Positions 42,622 to 53,606 are shown, numbered from the stretch's first letter. The stretch is 64,000 bases of DNA from Acanthosepion lycidas (GCA_963932145.1 OZ010574.1:59097232-59161231), one strand, 5' to 3'. A program made the numbers and translations. Notes: generated by a model not told the origin, from the letters alone.

Positions 42622-42955
42622 TATATATTTATATGCAGAACCTGGTGTGTAGGTGCAGGAAAAAATCCTATAATGAATTTTGCGTTTAAAAGGGTTCCTT
42701 CAAACTAAATAATGTTTTTATTGATAGGATCTTTCAAGAAAACTTTTAAAACAATGCAGCTTCATCATGAACAGTCAGGATATAACATTGTGTTTGAATC
42801 TTTGTTCCAAATGTTACAAGAAAGTTTAAAGAGGACCCAAAGTTAATATTTATGCTGAGGCTCATTTAAATTAATTGTGATTCCCTTAACAAAATTTTGT
42901 AGATAACTTCAACAATTTAAAAATAAATGAATTTAACAAATATATGAATTTTATA

Positions 42956-43333
42956 CACTACAGTTCAAAATTTTTAAGCAACCCCCAAAATTAGCATGTA
43001 ATGGACTTGACAGAAGAGTGAAAAAAATTAAAAAGAGCCCTTTGAGTTATTGAAAAAAAGAATAGAATCAATTATCATACTTTGAGAAATTTTTGTAACA
43101 TGCCAAAAATTTGTGCTGCAGTAATCAAGGCTAAAGGAGGATATTTGGACGAGAGCAAAATTTAATCATAAAATGCTTTCTTTTTCTTTTTGTCATAAAA
43201 TTTCTAATATAAAAAATCACGTCTCACGTTTTTTTAGCCATGTATAATAATTTTTTCATATTTAAAGTACAAAACGAGTACTTTTTGGGCTAGTATTAAA
43301 AAATAACTTGTCTCAAATTTTTGAGCTGTAGTA
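42956..43333 (+). mobile_element. Tc1-derived miniature element, copy 2
   Basis: 378 bp between TA dinucleotides (42954-42955, 43334-43335), homologous along its length to 42253-42621, including PKICAAVIKAKGGYLDESKI and a stop. Its right end carries two changes relative to copy 1. The two copies lie in direct orientation 334 bp apart. Confidence 0.88.
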
Positions 43334-43599
43334 TATATGTATTGGGTTGGTGCATAATTATCAGGCGTTTTTGTAGGCGAGTTATTTGTTAATAGAAATT
43401 GGCGTTTTGTTTACTTTTTTAAATAAAAATATTTTATTTTTGTTGTATCCTTAAAGAAGTTACAAACACAGAAAGGTGGTACTCGAGTGAAAGGAACAGC
43501 AACACGGGCATTGATGAAAGAATGAGAGGTTTATTGTAAAAGAGAATACACTATTGAAAGACAGGGAATCGGTTAGCAGGCTAGTAATTCCAACGCGGT

Positions 43600-44240
43600 C
43601 AGATGTGGCACAAGGCCGAATTTAACGTGCGGTATCCGAGCCCGTAAACTCGGCCAAAAATTCCCCGTATAAAACGGGGTCGGGTAGCTGTTTACCAAGA
43701 AGAGACTCTGCCCTTCGACATAGCCTTGTCTGGGGATCCTCTCTGCTCAGAGGCAGAGTGATGGTCCAGCACAACTGGAGACGAATTTCCAACTCTAGAC
43801 GAATTCCCGGAGCAGGGATATTTACCTTACCTCCCCGCGTTGCAGGATGTAGTACAACGTCGTTTTTAATGCGAGGCAAAACCAAACCTGTAGGTTCGGG
43901 CAAACATTTCCCGTATACACTCTAGTGAAACTCAGCCCTTCGGCATAGCCTCGTCTGGGTTCCTCTGCACGAAAGCAGAAAGTTCGACCAGCACAGTTGG
44001 AGACAAATCTCCAAATAATTGCCGAAGCAAGGTTATTTACCTTACCTCCCGCGAGACAAGATGTGGTGCAAGGCCATTTTTCATGCGTAGGTTCGGGCAA
44101 AAATTCCACGTAGAAAAATGGGGTCTACCACCCCAGACGAGACTGCCCTTCGGCATAGCCTCGTCTTGGTTCCTCTGCCCGACTAGCTTAGCTGGAGACG
44201 AATCTCCAACTAATTACCGAAGCCCAGATATATCCTGTGC

Positions 44241-44243
<3 letters not shown>
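43600..44243. repeat. Three-unit tandem repeat inside the mariner-type element
   Basis: Units at about 43600-43838, 43839-44049 and 44050-44243 share GGCACAAGGCC-like starts, AAAAATTCCCCGTA, GACTCTGCCCTTCGGCATAG, CCTCGTCTGGGTTCCTCTGC and GGAGACGAATCTCCAA, with TTTACCTTACCTCCC between units. They are GC-rich relative to the surroundings. GATGTGGCACAAGGCC is the complement of the SINE-B tail motif, so the units probably derive from a SINE-related repeat. Antisense frames here are incidental. Confidence 0.75.

Positions 44244-44244
<1 letters not shown>

Positions 44245-44296
<52 letters not shown>
44245..44296. repeat. (TA)n microsatellite
   Basis: A TA run of 52 bp inside the mariner-type element. 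Confidence 0.98.
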
Positions 44297-44297
<1 letters not shown>

Positions 44298-44504
44298 TCA
44301 TATAGTCAGTCCACATTGGCGATAGGGAGTGTGGGACATTCCATTACAACAATTTTCAGTGTTATAAAAATGCATGTTGATAATCACACGCTTCGGAATA
44401 ATCATTTAAAAATGTTATTGTTGAATTGTTATGTTTCTTTTTTTATAATAAATATTGTTTAAGAAACGCCTGATAATTATGCACCAACGCAATAGTTCTA
44501 TATA

Positions 44505-44700
44505 TTGGCATAGTGGTTAAATGTTTGCTTTCGATCATGAGACCTGGGTTCGAATTCCACTATGACTGATTTCTTAGGAAAGTGAACTTGATGTTAACAG
44601 TCTCGAGAGGCGATTCCAGTATGCTAGAAACTGCCTAAAAGTCATACCGTGTGTTGACCTAAGCCTTGTGGGTGAAATTGAATAGACAGAACTATTTAGG
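44505..44700 (+). mobile_element. tRNA-derived SINE, family D
   Basis: The tRNA-like head GGCATAGTGGTTAAATGTTT (A box) and GGGTTCGAATTCCAC (B box) is followed by a unique body (CTCGAGAGGCGATTCCAG, GTGTTGACCTAAGCCTTG). It lies immediately right of the mariner-type element. The anticodon arm is not tRNA-like. Only one copy is seen here. Confidence 0.7.
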
Positions 44701-45064
44701 AGACAGAACGAAGTTACAAATCGTGACTGAAGGTTTTAGTGTATTGGCTTTGTTTAAACTGTTGATCATGCTAGATATTGTACTCTCTCAATATAAACTA
44801 CAGGTGGGCACTGGATGTTGAAAAATAACAGACGTGCCCGAGCAGGCGTCTGCAACTGGGATTGACTAGTTGCTCTAATATATAGGCATACTCGGATACG
44901 AGCGACTGGCCATTGTTATTATTATTATTATTATGGGAAAGTGTACAAAATTTTATACATTTACAAATGGACCTTTGAAAATGTATATTAACATGTCATG
45001 CATGCAAATATATTCAAACGTAAAATAAGAACAAGAAAAAGAATTATTTAATATAGAGTAAATG

Positions 45065-45310
45065 AAAAAATATAATGAGGAAAGATGGTTTGGAGAATTT
45101 GACACTCACAGGACATTGAAAGCAAGAGAGGAAGAAATCACCAAGTTTGTGTAATGAACAGAACAGAGATTTGGTGAGATAATAAAAAGACAAACTTTAC
45201 TAAGAGCTCCAAAGGGCAGAAAGTAGTGGCGAGCCATGTTCGCCCACGTCCTGATGGGACACGGCACATAGAAGCAGAATGAGGAAGGAAAGCTTGGAGA
45301 ATTTAACACT
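45065..45310 (+). pseudogene. LINE C-terminal and 3' end fragment
   Basis: Degenerate coding remnants (MRKDGLENLTLTG, repeated again near 45280 as MRKESLENLTLT) and a 3' end with GCCCACGTCCTGATGG and CACGGCACATAGAAG. The same end is found at 46.9 and 63.3 kb. LGHIMR..GLENLTLTGKI is a common tail of RTE-like or related invertebrate LINE proteins. Confidence 0.6.
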
Positions 45311-45339
45311 CACATCAAAAGCAAGAGAATTATTATGGT

Positions 45340-45580
45340 GGTCAGTCAGTTATGTGCTATGCGTAATACACGCTTAGGCGATTATGTATCTTTCGATACA
45401 TGACTGACTAGGCAGGTTTTTCCTCCAGTATGTTGCCATTTCTTTCTGCGGTAGACCAGTTACCATCAAAGGCTACAGAACCCGGTCTGTCCTGCTATTT
45501 AGAGAAGAAGAGGACTTATACCTTTCCCAAGGGTATTAGCATAAAAGTGAATGTAATCGATTTGACTGGAATTCGAAGCT
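45340..45580 (-). mobile_element. SINE family A, partial
   Basis: Minus-oriented copy with GTGTATTACGCATAGCACAT, GTATCGAAAGATAC, the GAAAGAAATGGCAAC-type core and CAAATCGATTACATTCAC, truncated at the tRNA head. The upstream fragment of the LINE ends 30 bp away. Confidence 0.85.
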
Positions 45581-45854
45581 ATTTTATTATAGCTTCATAA
45601 ATGGAGCTTCGAAAATATTGTATGTATATCGTGCAATATATTAAAAGAACATGGAAAAGAATTATTTAATGTAGAGCAACAAGTGGAAAAATTATAAGAA
45701 TAAAATAATGAAAGAAATTAAAAAGAAATCTCTTTTACTCTTCCTTTTGTTTTAGCGCATTTGTATATATGTTGATAAAAATGTCATAATAAAGTTATCA
45801 AATAACGTCATCAAGCTTCCAAAAGCTGGGTAGAATATTAAGAAGCTGAAAAAA

Positions 45855-46590
45855 TATCGCCAGAAACAAAGAAACGACTACTGAACTGTTATGTAATATC
45901 AGTCCTCCTGTATTTCAGTGAATGGTGAACAATCTCCTCACAGATGAAGAAGAGATTTGAGGCAACAGAAACAGAGAAAAGAGTACTGAAATATTATGTA
46001 ATATCAGTCCTCCAATATGGCAGTTTATGGTGAATGATCTCCTCACAGATAAAGAAGAGATTTGAGGCAACAGAAACTGAGAAAAGAGTACTGAAATATT
46101 ATGTAATATCAGTCCTCCTATATGGCAGTTTATGGTGAATGATCTCCTCACAGATAAAGAAGAGATTTGAGGCAACAGAAACTGAGAAAAGAGTACTGAA
46201 ATATTATGTAATATCAGTCCTCCTATATGGCAGTTTATGGTGAATGATCTCCTCACAGATAAAGAAGAGATTTGAGGCAACAGAAACTGAGAAAAGAGTA
46301 CTGAAATATTATGTAATATCAGTCCTCCTGTATTTCAGTGAATGGTGAACAATCTCCTCACAGATGAAGAAGAGATTTGAGGCAACAGAAACAGAGAAAA
46401 GAGTACTGAAATATTATGTAATATCAGTCCTCCTATATGGCAGTAAATGCTAGATAATTTCCTCACAAATGAAGAAGAGATTTGAGGCAACAGAAACAAA
46501 GAAAAGGATACTGAACTGTTATGTAATATCAGTCCTCCTGTCTCCTCGCAACTGAAGAAAAGACTTCAAGTAACAGAAGGATGATGAAAA
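45855..46590 (+). repeat. Seven 105-bp units expanded from a LINE coding segment
   Basis: The GTAATATCAGTCCTCC motif recurs at 45893, 45998, 46103, 46208, 46313, 46418 and 46523, exactly 105 bp (35 codons) each time. A unit reads on the plus strand YVISVLLYGS, a gap and ISSQMKKRFEATETEKRVLK, matching the YVWSVLLYGSETWT...MEKRLEA.EMW region of invertebrate LINE proteins. Internal units carry TGA where SETWT is expected, so they are not translated as such. A 121-codon minus-strand frame across four units is a by-product of the period being a multiple of three. Confidence 0.9.
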
Positions 46591-46930
46591 TAGCATGGAC
46601 CAAACATGTGAACAACAGCAATGTTCTAGAGACAATGGCAACAGAAAAGACACTTATACTTAATATCATGAAGGGACAGTTGAAATTTGTAGGGCTCATA
46701 ATGAGGAAAGAGGGTTAGGAAAATTTGATATTTACAGGACAGATTTAAGGTGAGAAGACCAGAGGAAAGCATTGCACAACCTACCTGGCAAGCTTGAGTA
46801 AATGGATGGTAGAGCAGGGTTTGGGGAGAGATGGCAAAAAGATAAAAGTTAAGAGCTACAAAGGACCGACAATTGTGGAGAGCCAAGATCGCCAACGTCC
46901 TGAAGAGACACGGCACATAGAAGAAGATTA
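46591..46930 (+). pseudogene. LINE C-terminal region and 3' end
   Basis: Continues from the 105-bp array: pieces read TKHVNNSNVLETMATEKTL, LKFVGLIMRKEG and LASLSKWM, in the order of the same LINE protein (W..HV.N..VL.....EK.L / GHIMRK.GLENL / SLSKWM), with several stops and frame changes. It ends at the shared 3' motif GCCAACGTCCTGAAG / CACGGCACATAGAAG (46885-46925). Confidence 0.75.
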
Positions 46931-46934
46931 TCAT

Positions 46935-47288
46935 ATATTTTTGTACTGTAAAAAAAAGCTAATTTCAAGTTTGCATGGAATATATTTTTATGTTCCTTCG
47001 GTTAGATTTTTTATACCTTACATAATATGGACTTTTGCCATTTCCATAGCTAATAGTTCTTTTTCATAGAATGGAGTTGCTAGCCCTATATCAACGAGTT
47101 TCGAAATTCAGTTGGTTGATTGTGTTTAGCGTCATATCATCTACTATGGATTATTTAATGTTGAAATTTTAATATTTTGAACAAAATCTAATTGCTTCAA
47201 CTAAATATATTTTGAACACAATTATATGCCTTCAACTATAGATAAAATGTATTTTGGTCATTTGTTATAAAATGAAATGTATTGATGG
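46935..47288. other. No gene recognised
   Basis: A SINE-like motif GGTTGATTGTGTTTAGCGTC..ATGGATTATTTAATG at about 47115-47165 matches those at 0.96, 62.35 and 62.53 kb. Confidence 0.5.
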
Positions 47289-47290
47289 TA

Positions 47291-47884
47291 CCAGATTTTC
47301 CAGCTTACAAGACGCGGTATTTTTCCACAAAATTACCCTGAAAAATACGTGTGCGTCTTCAAAGACGAATGTAAACAAACGCCCAAGCTCAAGTAAGTTT
47401 GGACGGTCACCTAATTGACTTTACTGATAGGAAAGTGGATTTGTATGTTGACTCATTACATTATAATGTTAGCGACCTAATCCAGCCTTTTATTAGGTTG
47501 GTGCAAAAATAACGTCGTTTTCTCACAAATGTTACTATGTGAGAAAACGACATTATTTTTGCACCAACCTAATATATGATGTAAGCACAGGACTTAGCTG
47601 TTACAAGTATTTCCAAGACTAGAAACTTTCATGGAGCCGAGCCACAAGCTTATGCTCTGTTTTACTAGCAGCGGCGGGAGCCTTTCTGCTCTTGACTAGT
47701 ATGTCATTGCCATACAAATAAAATCGGACGAATGATTAATGTAAACAATACATGGCGCCAGTATGCGAGGGACGCATGGTGTATGCGCTGTTGTATGAGA
47801 AAGACTTTTTTTTTCTTAGAAATTTGTTTCAAATATTAGGATGCCTCTTCCAAGCCGCAGCGTCTTGTAAGCCGGAAAATATGG
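47291..47884. mobile_element. TA-flanked non-autonomous DNA transposon with nested MITE
   Basis: Inverted ends CCAGATTTTCCAGCTTACAAG and the complement of CCATATTTTCCGGCTTACAA, about 25 bp with two mismatches, sit between TA dinucleotides (47289-47290, 47885-47886). The interior has no coding sequence and contains the 80-bp mariner MITE at 47493-47572. Confidence 0.8.
47493..47572. mobile_element. 80-bp mariner MITE (MADE1-like), copy 2
   Basis: Same palindromic element as at 7035-7114 (three differences), flanked by TA (47491-47492, 47573-47574), and inserted into the larger TA-flanked transposon. Confidence 0.93.
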
Positions 47885-47889
47885 TAATT

Positions 47890-48430
47890 CTGCTATAAAT
47901 TGTATTACTGGTCATTTTGCTTTAAAATATATTGTTGATAATTTGACTATTTTGAGCAGCTTTATTATAAATAGGTACGGTGGGTAATTTTACTATAAAT
48001 AGATATTGTGGGTGATTTTACTATAAATAGTGGTAATTTTTGTATATAAAAATATATATTTTTATACTTTCCTAGTATTTTGATTCTTGTTTGGGAGTTC
48101 ACTATTTGTCCATAGCTGGGATTCTAACAAGGGCTACCACCCCAAGTCAGAGTGGACCTGGGAACAACAGCAATTAAGAGGTGGTTCCACGCTCCTCAAA
48201 ACCTCCTCTCTCCTCATCAGAGGCCATGCTGCCGGATGTAGTTTATCGTCATACCAAGGACTGTCGAAATTCAGAGTTTTCCTTCTTCTAAACTAGTTGT
48301 CAACCAAAGCACGAGAGCCCTGTCTACCCTGCTATTAACCCCTGGATGGAGAGAGCAGAGATGGATTTCCCAAGTGTATTTGTGCGACAACGAACTCTAC
48401 TGCCTCATCTAGAAATTCCTTGGTGATATT
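47890..48430. other. Repeat fragments, no gene
   Basis: A short direct repeat (GGTAATTTTACTATAAATAG and variants) occurs at about 47935-48030. Further right are a GGATGTAGTTTATCGTCATA copy (about 48234, as at 1.3 kb) and SINE-A-like remnants (CCCTGTCTACCCTGCTATTA, about 48320). Confidence 0.55.
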
Positions 48431-48704
48431 CACTATTTGTACATTCAAAGTTTAATACACGCGGGCACACACACACACACACAGAGAGGAAAACCATGAA
48501 CCTAACACCAATAATGAGAGCATACTAACTGGCGAATAAATTATTTGCATCAAACTTGGTATAAAGATAACTAAAATGAAAAAAAAAAACGGCAATCAAA
48601 TGCTGAAACCTCCTGACGAGTGGACTGAACAATTACAAAAACGTTTGTCTGAATCAATCAGCTAAGTGATAAATTTTGTTTGTATTAATCCTCTTTCTAT
48701 ATAT

Positions 48705-50082
48705 TCTTACGAACCTCCCCCATCTCCTTTCTCCAACCTTATCGACAGCGGAGGTAGAGGAGGATCGTAATATGTGTTATTTTGGTTTTTTAACATTTTT
48801 TTTGTAAAATATATTTCTGTCCCAAGGGTCTTTTTCCGATTGATCAGACACGGCCGGGCCGAATCGATTAAGGAACAAACACGATAGGCGACAAACAACA
48901 ATGGAGACAGGGAAATTTATTAACAAACATGGAATCGTGGAAAAGATAAAAACAAAAAACGGCCAAAACAAAAATGACGATATGTCAAGAATAAACATTT
49001 AAACATTGTGGACAAAATAGTGGGAGGAGAGCATCCTTTAAGAAAGGTAAAATAAACATCAGCGTATAGCCTTGTGCCATACTTCCACGAATTTGCAGAA
49101 CATGTGCTATACCTGCACGGATTCACAAAACATCAAAATTTTAAGACAAGTGGACAGAAACATGTAATAAAAAGATCCCAAGCTAAATTTGCATGAAAGT
49201 ACAAATATGAAAAAGAGGTACATTTAAACAACAAAAACGGAGCACAAGAAAAACAATAAACTTAACTCAGAATAAAGTCCTTTTTCACTAATAATGTCTT
49301 TTATTATATCTACTTCTTTTCTTTTTCCTTTTCTATTTCTTTTTATAAGGGTCTCTTTTTGAGGTTTTTCTTACTTCCTCTCTTTCTCTTTTCGTCGTCT
49401 AGGGGCTTGGCTGACGATCAAGCAGAAAATGCGTTCCCTCTCTCTTTCGTCTTGGTATAACAGCATTTTCGCTCGAGATGGTCTGTTCTTTCTTTCTTTT
49501 CCTTCTCGTGCTTTGTTTAAGGGCTTGGTGACAGTTGAAACTGCTTTCTTTCTCCTCGATATAGCGGCGTTCCGCATGCGCCGTCAAACGGGTCTATCCA
49601 TTCCACCCGGAGACCAATTCTCCTCACAATTTCACGAACACATCTTTTTGGCCCATATGCCGAGACATTCGCCAGACGTCCTATCGGCCCGCAGGCCTCG
49701 GCCAAAATTAACTTTTCCGATTCACTATTCGTTTCCGTTTTCTTCTTGTCACGTGGTCAATTTTCAAAATACTAACTTTTTGGAATGGGGTCATTGACTC
49801 CCTCTCTCATCTTCAGGGTCAGAGAAAGCTTAGTTTAAAGTGTTTCAACTTCTCCCAACCGGAATCTATCTGTGTAACTAATGCTGTCAACACCTTGACC
49901 AAAAGAGAAGGAAAGGGGGGGACACTCTGGTCAATCCTTGTCGCCACTAAGTCTACCTATCTCTTTGGGTTTACTATCTTTACATTTTCTGCAAGTAGTG
50001 GGCTCTTTATTTTAGAATGCTTCTAAAATATAAGCAATGGTACAGTTTTTTTACAATAAATTTAGATCGGGGTTCGTAACAA
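48705..50082 (-). mobile_element. LTR-like block with inverted termini
   Basis: The right end GGTTCGTAACA and the left end CTTACGAACC are inverted, giving TGTTACGAACC..GGTTCGTAA.A in minus orientation, and AT-rich ATAT sequence flanks both sides. AATAAA occurs on the minus strand within (complement of TTTATT near 48912). The frames between 48707 and 49797 overlap on both strands and match no gene. Interpreted as a solo LTR about 1.4 kb long. Family not determined. Confidence 0.5.
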
Positions 50083-51185
50083 TATATATAAGTAAAAATA
50101 TAAAAGTGGATTCTGAGGTCAACACCCAAAGAAGGCAACAGTCTCTTTCATGCTCGAATATCGCCGCTCAGTGTTGACCTCGGGAGTGCTGCTAGCACGC
50201 AGGTGGTTACAAAGAGTGAAAGGAGAGAAAAACTGGGTATAGTGGGGGTGAAGAAAGGATAAAAAGAAGGACGGGGAGCTAGGCATCAGAAAATGATGAT
50301 TTTCGTTACATTTAAATTGTTGAAGTTGTAGCTATCAGGGGAGTAAGAAAGAAATTATAAATTCCCATAAAAAGAAAAAAAAATCAAGGGAAGTAATTCA
50401 CCAGCCACGAGGAAGCAGTGACCAATAATTATTGATTTATCTATTTATTCTGTAATTAAAATATTTCATAACGTTTTCAAGTAATTGTTCATTTATTTGT
50501 TGAAGCGGAACTAACAACCCACAGATTTATATACTGTAGTTTTTTTTTACAATAAGTTACCGTTAATCATTAAAAATTAGAGTTACTTCCCTTAAAAGTT
50601 AGCAAGCTTGTTTTATTTGCATTGTCCGACAAGAAGATACATAATTTAATATCGGTACCTCTAGACACGCGACACCTAACCGGTTTAAAATGAATTTTAA
50701 AAAAATGAAAAATCTTTCTTGAAGCTTTTATTTTAGTTTTAATTTCAAGCTAATAGATTAAATTTAATATTTCCAATAAACAACATAACACGCTGTATTT
50801 CAAAACTAATTTAAATTCACTGGAAGGAGTTCTTTTGAAATCGCTAAACATCGCTGATTCTAATCTAGTGCCATTTTTAGCCTTCTGTGTCAGCACAATG
50901 TAATATTCTTTGTTAAAACATCTTTCAAAAATAAAATATACTATTCTGAAAGTTTATTTGAGGAATAATAGCCGATTTAAAGCTTAATCTAATTTAGAAT
51001 AAATATTATTTCCTTTTATTATGAGAGCACCAGTCTAAGTCTACTACACCTGGCCCCCTCCCAACCGGAGGTGGGGGCAAACCTGATCGGAGGCTTTGCG
51101 ACTCTCTTATCAACATTTGTTTTTTTTTCTATCTACATGATTTGCATTCTTCAAAGCCTTGTGCTTTTAACTACTGTAATCACTA
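50083..51185. other. No gene recognised
   Basis: Includes a dispersed-repeat fragment at about 50700-50790 (TTTCTTGAAGCTTTTATTTTAG) shared with 9.12 and 59.40 kb. A short inverted motif GAGGTCAACAC / GTGTTGACCTC lies at about 50115 and 50174. Confidence 0.5.
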
Positions 51186-51189
51186 AGCC

Positions 51190-51655
51190 CTGCGCGCTCG
51201 AATTTCTAGAGTTTTTCATAAAATTAGTTATGGGGGTGTTAATAAATATATAAAAAACTGCCAGAACTTTAATAAAAAAAAACATATTTATAATAATTTC
51301 GATCATCTGTGAATAGTTTCTGAAAGTTTCATTAACATCTGACAATTATTTTTATTTTTGCAAGATTTTCCAAATTAATGTGTGTAATACCAAAAAAAAC
51401 GTGCTAAAATTATCTATGTTATTTACTAGCCCATGTTGGTACAAAGAGAAACAAGTTTTTTTTAATCAAAATTTAGAATGTTCTAAAAAAAAGCAAAAAT
51501 TTTAAAAAATAATTAAAAAAAACTTCAGTCTTTTCTCTTCATAAAAACATAAGCATTTAGACGATAAAATTTTGTTTTCATAAAGTTTGGCGTCTTTTTC
51601 ATCAGACTATGCTCTTTTTTTTTAGCGATTTCGTGGAGGTACCTAAACGTTACAA
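51190..51655 (+). repeat. Dispersed repeat T, copy 3
   Basis: Third copy, same orientation as 14.63 and 33.66 kb, from TTTTTCATAAAATTAGTTATGG to TTTTTTTTAGCGATTTCGTG. Confidence 0.75.
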
Positions 51656-51879
51656 ATTAAATCACAACTGACTGTTAAAGGATAAAATTTTTTGTGAATT
51701 TTGACGTCATTCTGAGGCCTTTTTTTTGTCCAAATCCGTGAATTTGTTTTGCTCATGCTAAGTCTAAAAATAAAAAAAATCACCATATAATGCACTATTT
51801 TATCCATAATGTGATAAAATTATTCGATTTTTTTAATATGAGTAATCTCAAGTTGATGTTAAAAATTTCCGCAAAACGG

Positions 51880-52361
51880 TGGCGGTGATGAGTATGTATT
51901 GTAGAAGAATACACGTGAGTTAAAATTTCCTGCTAGCCGGTCCAACTACATGAGAAAGTTGGACTTTAATTAAGTCCAAAGAAAACAAAGAAATCAAACA
52001 AGACCGATAAATATATGTAAACAAATATATGTATTAACAACAAGTACAAGTTACAAGTACATGGACAGTTACATGGAGTGCGTGTGGTGAATATTATGTG
52101 TGTGTTGTGGCGAGTGTTCTTACGTACGTATATTGTTCTTAGCGTGTTGTGGCGAGTGTTCGGACGTACGTGTATTGTTCTTAGCGTGTTCCCAGAATTT
52201 GGGAAGCGCTGTATCTGTGAGAGCTCACATATGCGAGGTGGTATAAGGCTGAAGGCCCGAGGAAAAAGCGATCGAGGCGAAAGGTCAGCCAGTATTTATA
52301 GCCAGTGGAGAGAGACCCCTGGTGAAGGGTTAAGGAACTAAAGGAGGAGCTAACCCCGACA
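51880..52361 (-). mobile_element. LTR family Q, second copy
   Basis: Homologous, same orientation, to the solo LTR at 12272-12707 (TTCCTGCTAGCC.GTCC, GACCGATAAATATATGTAAA, CCCAGAATTTGGGAA.CGCTG, GTATTTATAGCCA and a CCCCGACA end). In its own orientation it starts TGTCGGGGTTAGCTCCTCC. A 45-bp segment (GTGTTGTGGCGAGTGTTC) is tandemly repeated inside. The left boundary is approximate and no clean target duplication was found. Confidence 0.7.
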
Positions 52362-53290
52362 ATGTCATTAATTTGTATTTAGAGATACATTGTATTTAGA
52401 GATACATTGTATTTATTTTCAATTTTTCTAGTTGAATTGTTCACCTATATTGCATATGATTCATTATTGTACATAATTAGGTTAAAATAAAATTTGTATT
52501 TTATATGAATACAACCTTATGAAAATTGACATGTAGAGACCCGTATCATAGATTTAGTGGGGTGTGGCACAAAACCATGCGCCGGCCCTGAACCTCATAA
52601 CCATTTTTTAATGGAGGATATAGTATTCTGGAACAGTAAGCTAAAATTAATGGCAGAAAATGGATGTTATTTTTGGATTCAGCACCCCAAAATTGTTTAG
52701 AATTAACCAAAACATCACATGCACTATTAAAAAAAAATCTTTTGTTGGCCTGTGTTATCAATAAAGTAAAATAAAAATGAAGACAGTTCAAAAAGGACAG
52801 ATCAGAAACGTTTTTTATTTGTAGTTAAATTATCTCCCTTGATATATTTTCTAGACTTCTTTAATTACTTCCCCTGAATTCTGAATTTTTAATGACTGCA
52901 AGTTTGTGTTGATGTCAGCAATGAATTATTAATGAGCTTGCTCGGACTTATCTACCCACAAAATTCAACTGTCAACCGCTCAGTGACCACAACAAAGTGG
53001 ATTATTTTGGGATGGAGAGAAGAAATAAAGAAAACAACCAGTCAGTAACAAGCCCAGATAAAGAGTCAGGTTTTTAAATTCTTGCAGGTCTTGAATAAAA
53101 GCAAAAGGTTGGAATAAATAGGGGAGGGTAAACATTTTTCAAAATCTAATAAGAGTGTTTGTGGTGGTGTGTGTATATATGGGGTGGGTCAATAAGGGGA
53201 ATGGGGTAGGAAATCAGTGAGGAGTAGGTAGAATTAATCTAAAATTTAATTTATTTAAATAAAAGATTGTAAACATTTTGATGCTGAAAG
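52362..53290. other. No gene recognised
   Basis: A TACATTGTATTTAGAGA duplication is at 52377-52412. Otherwise unassigned AT-rich sequence. Confidence 0.5.
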
Positions 53291-53299
53291 TGAAATCGT

Positions 53300-53606
53300 C
53301 AATCTGAGCTCAAATTTCAGTCTAACTTGTAAATTCTATGCTAACAGTTTCTTTTCTCGCACTTCTCAATTGCGGAACTCTCTTCTGGTTCCATGCTTTC
53401 GAGCCAACTTTAATTTTCAAAAATTTAAATGCAATGTCAATCGCTATCAACTGTCCTTCTGATTACTCTTTTCTCTTCCCGCTCATTATTATTTCTGTTC
53501 CTAATTCTTCCACACCATGTAACACCTTGTTTCTTAGCGGCTTTACTGCCTTGCTTAGGGTGAACTTGATTACAAAAAAAAAAAACAAAAAAAACAAAAA
53601 AAACTT
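53300..53606 (+). mobile_element. CR1/Jockey-like LINE 3' end with poly(A)
   Basis: The plus strand reads KFYANSFFSRTSQLRNSLLV and KFKCNVNRYQLS, the standard C-terminus (KFYSDSFFPRTARLWNSLP..CFP..YNL..FK..VN.YL) of CR1/Jockey-type LINE proteins. A 3' UTR (TTTACTGCCTTGC.TAGGGTGAACTTGATTAC) then runs into an A-rich tail at 53574-53606. Minus-oriented relatives are at 60.90-61.49 and 63.59-64.0 kb. The copy is strongly 5'-truncated. Confidence 0.75.

Larger units (their letters stand above)
43342..44492. mobile_element. Mariner-type non-autonomous element with cargo
   Basis: Terminal inverted repeats TTGGGTTGGTGCATAATTAT and the complement of TTGCGTTGGTGCATAATTAT (about 28 bp, one mismatch) with TA on both sides (43340-43341, 44493-44494). 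The 1,151-bp interior has no transposase. It carries a foreign block (about 43460-44335) with three tandem units and a (TA)n tract. It begins 8 bp after the second Tc1-like element. Confidence 0.88.

Noticed and set aside
44083-44325. 80-codon frame with a Tyr-Ile repeat
   Set aside because: Translation of a repeat unit and the (TA)n tract.
45915-46280. 121-codon minus-strand open frame
   Set aside because: It is the translation of the 105-bp array, whose period is a multiple of three. The plus strand encodes LINE remnants, so the frame is a by-product.
48707-49797. Cluster of overlapping frames on both strands
   Set aside because: They lie inside an LTR-like block, overlap each other and resemble no protein family.
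33000-52000. Meaningful periodic spacing of repeat T
   Set aside because: Three copies are too few to distinguish regularity from chance.
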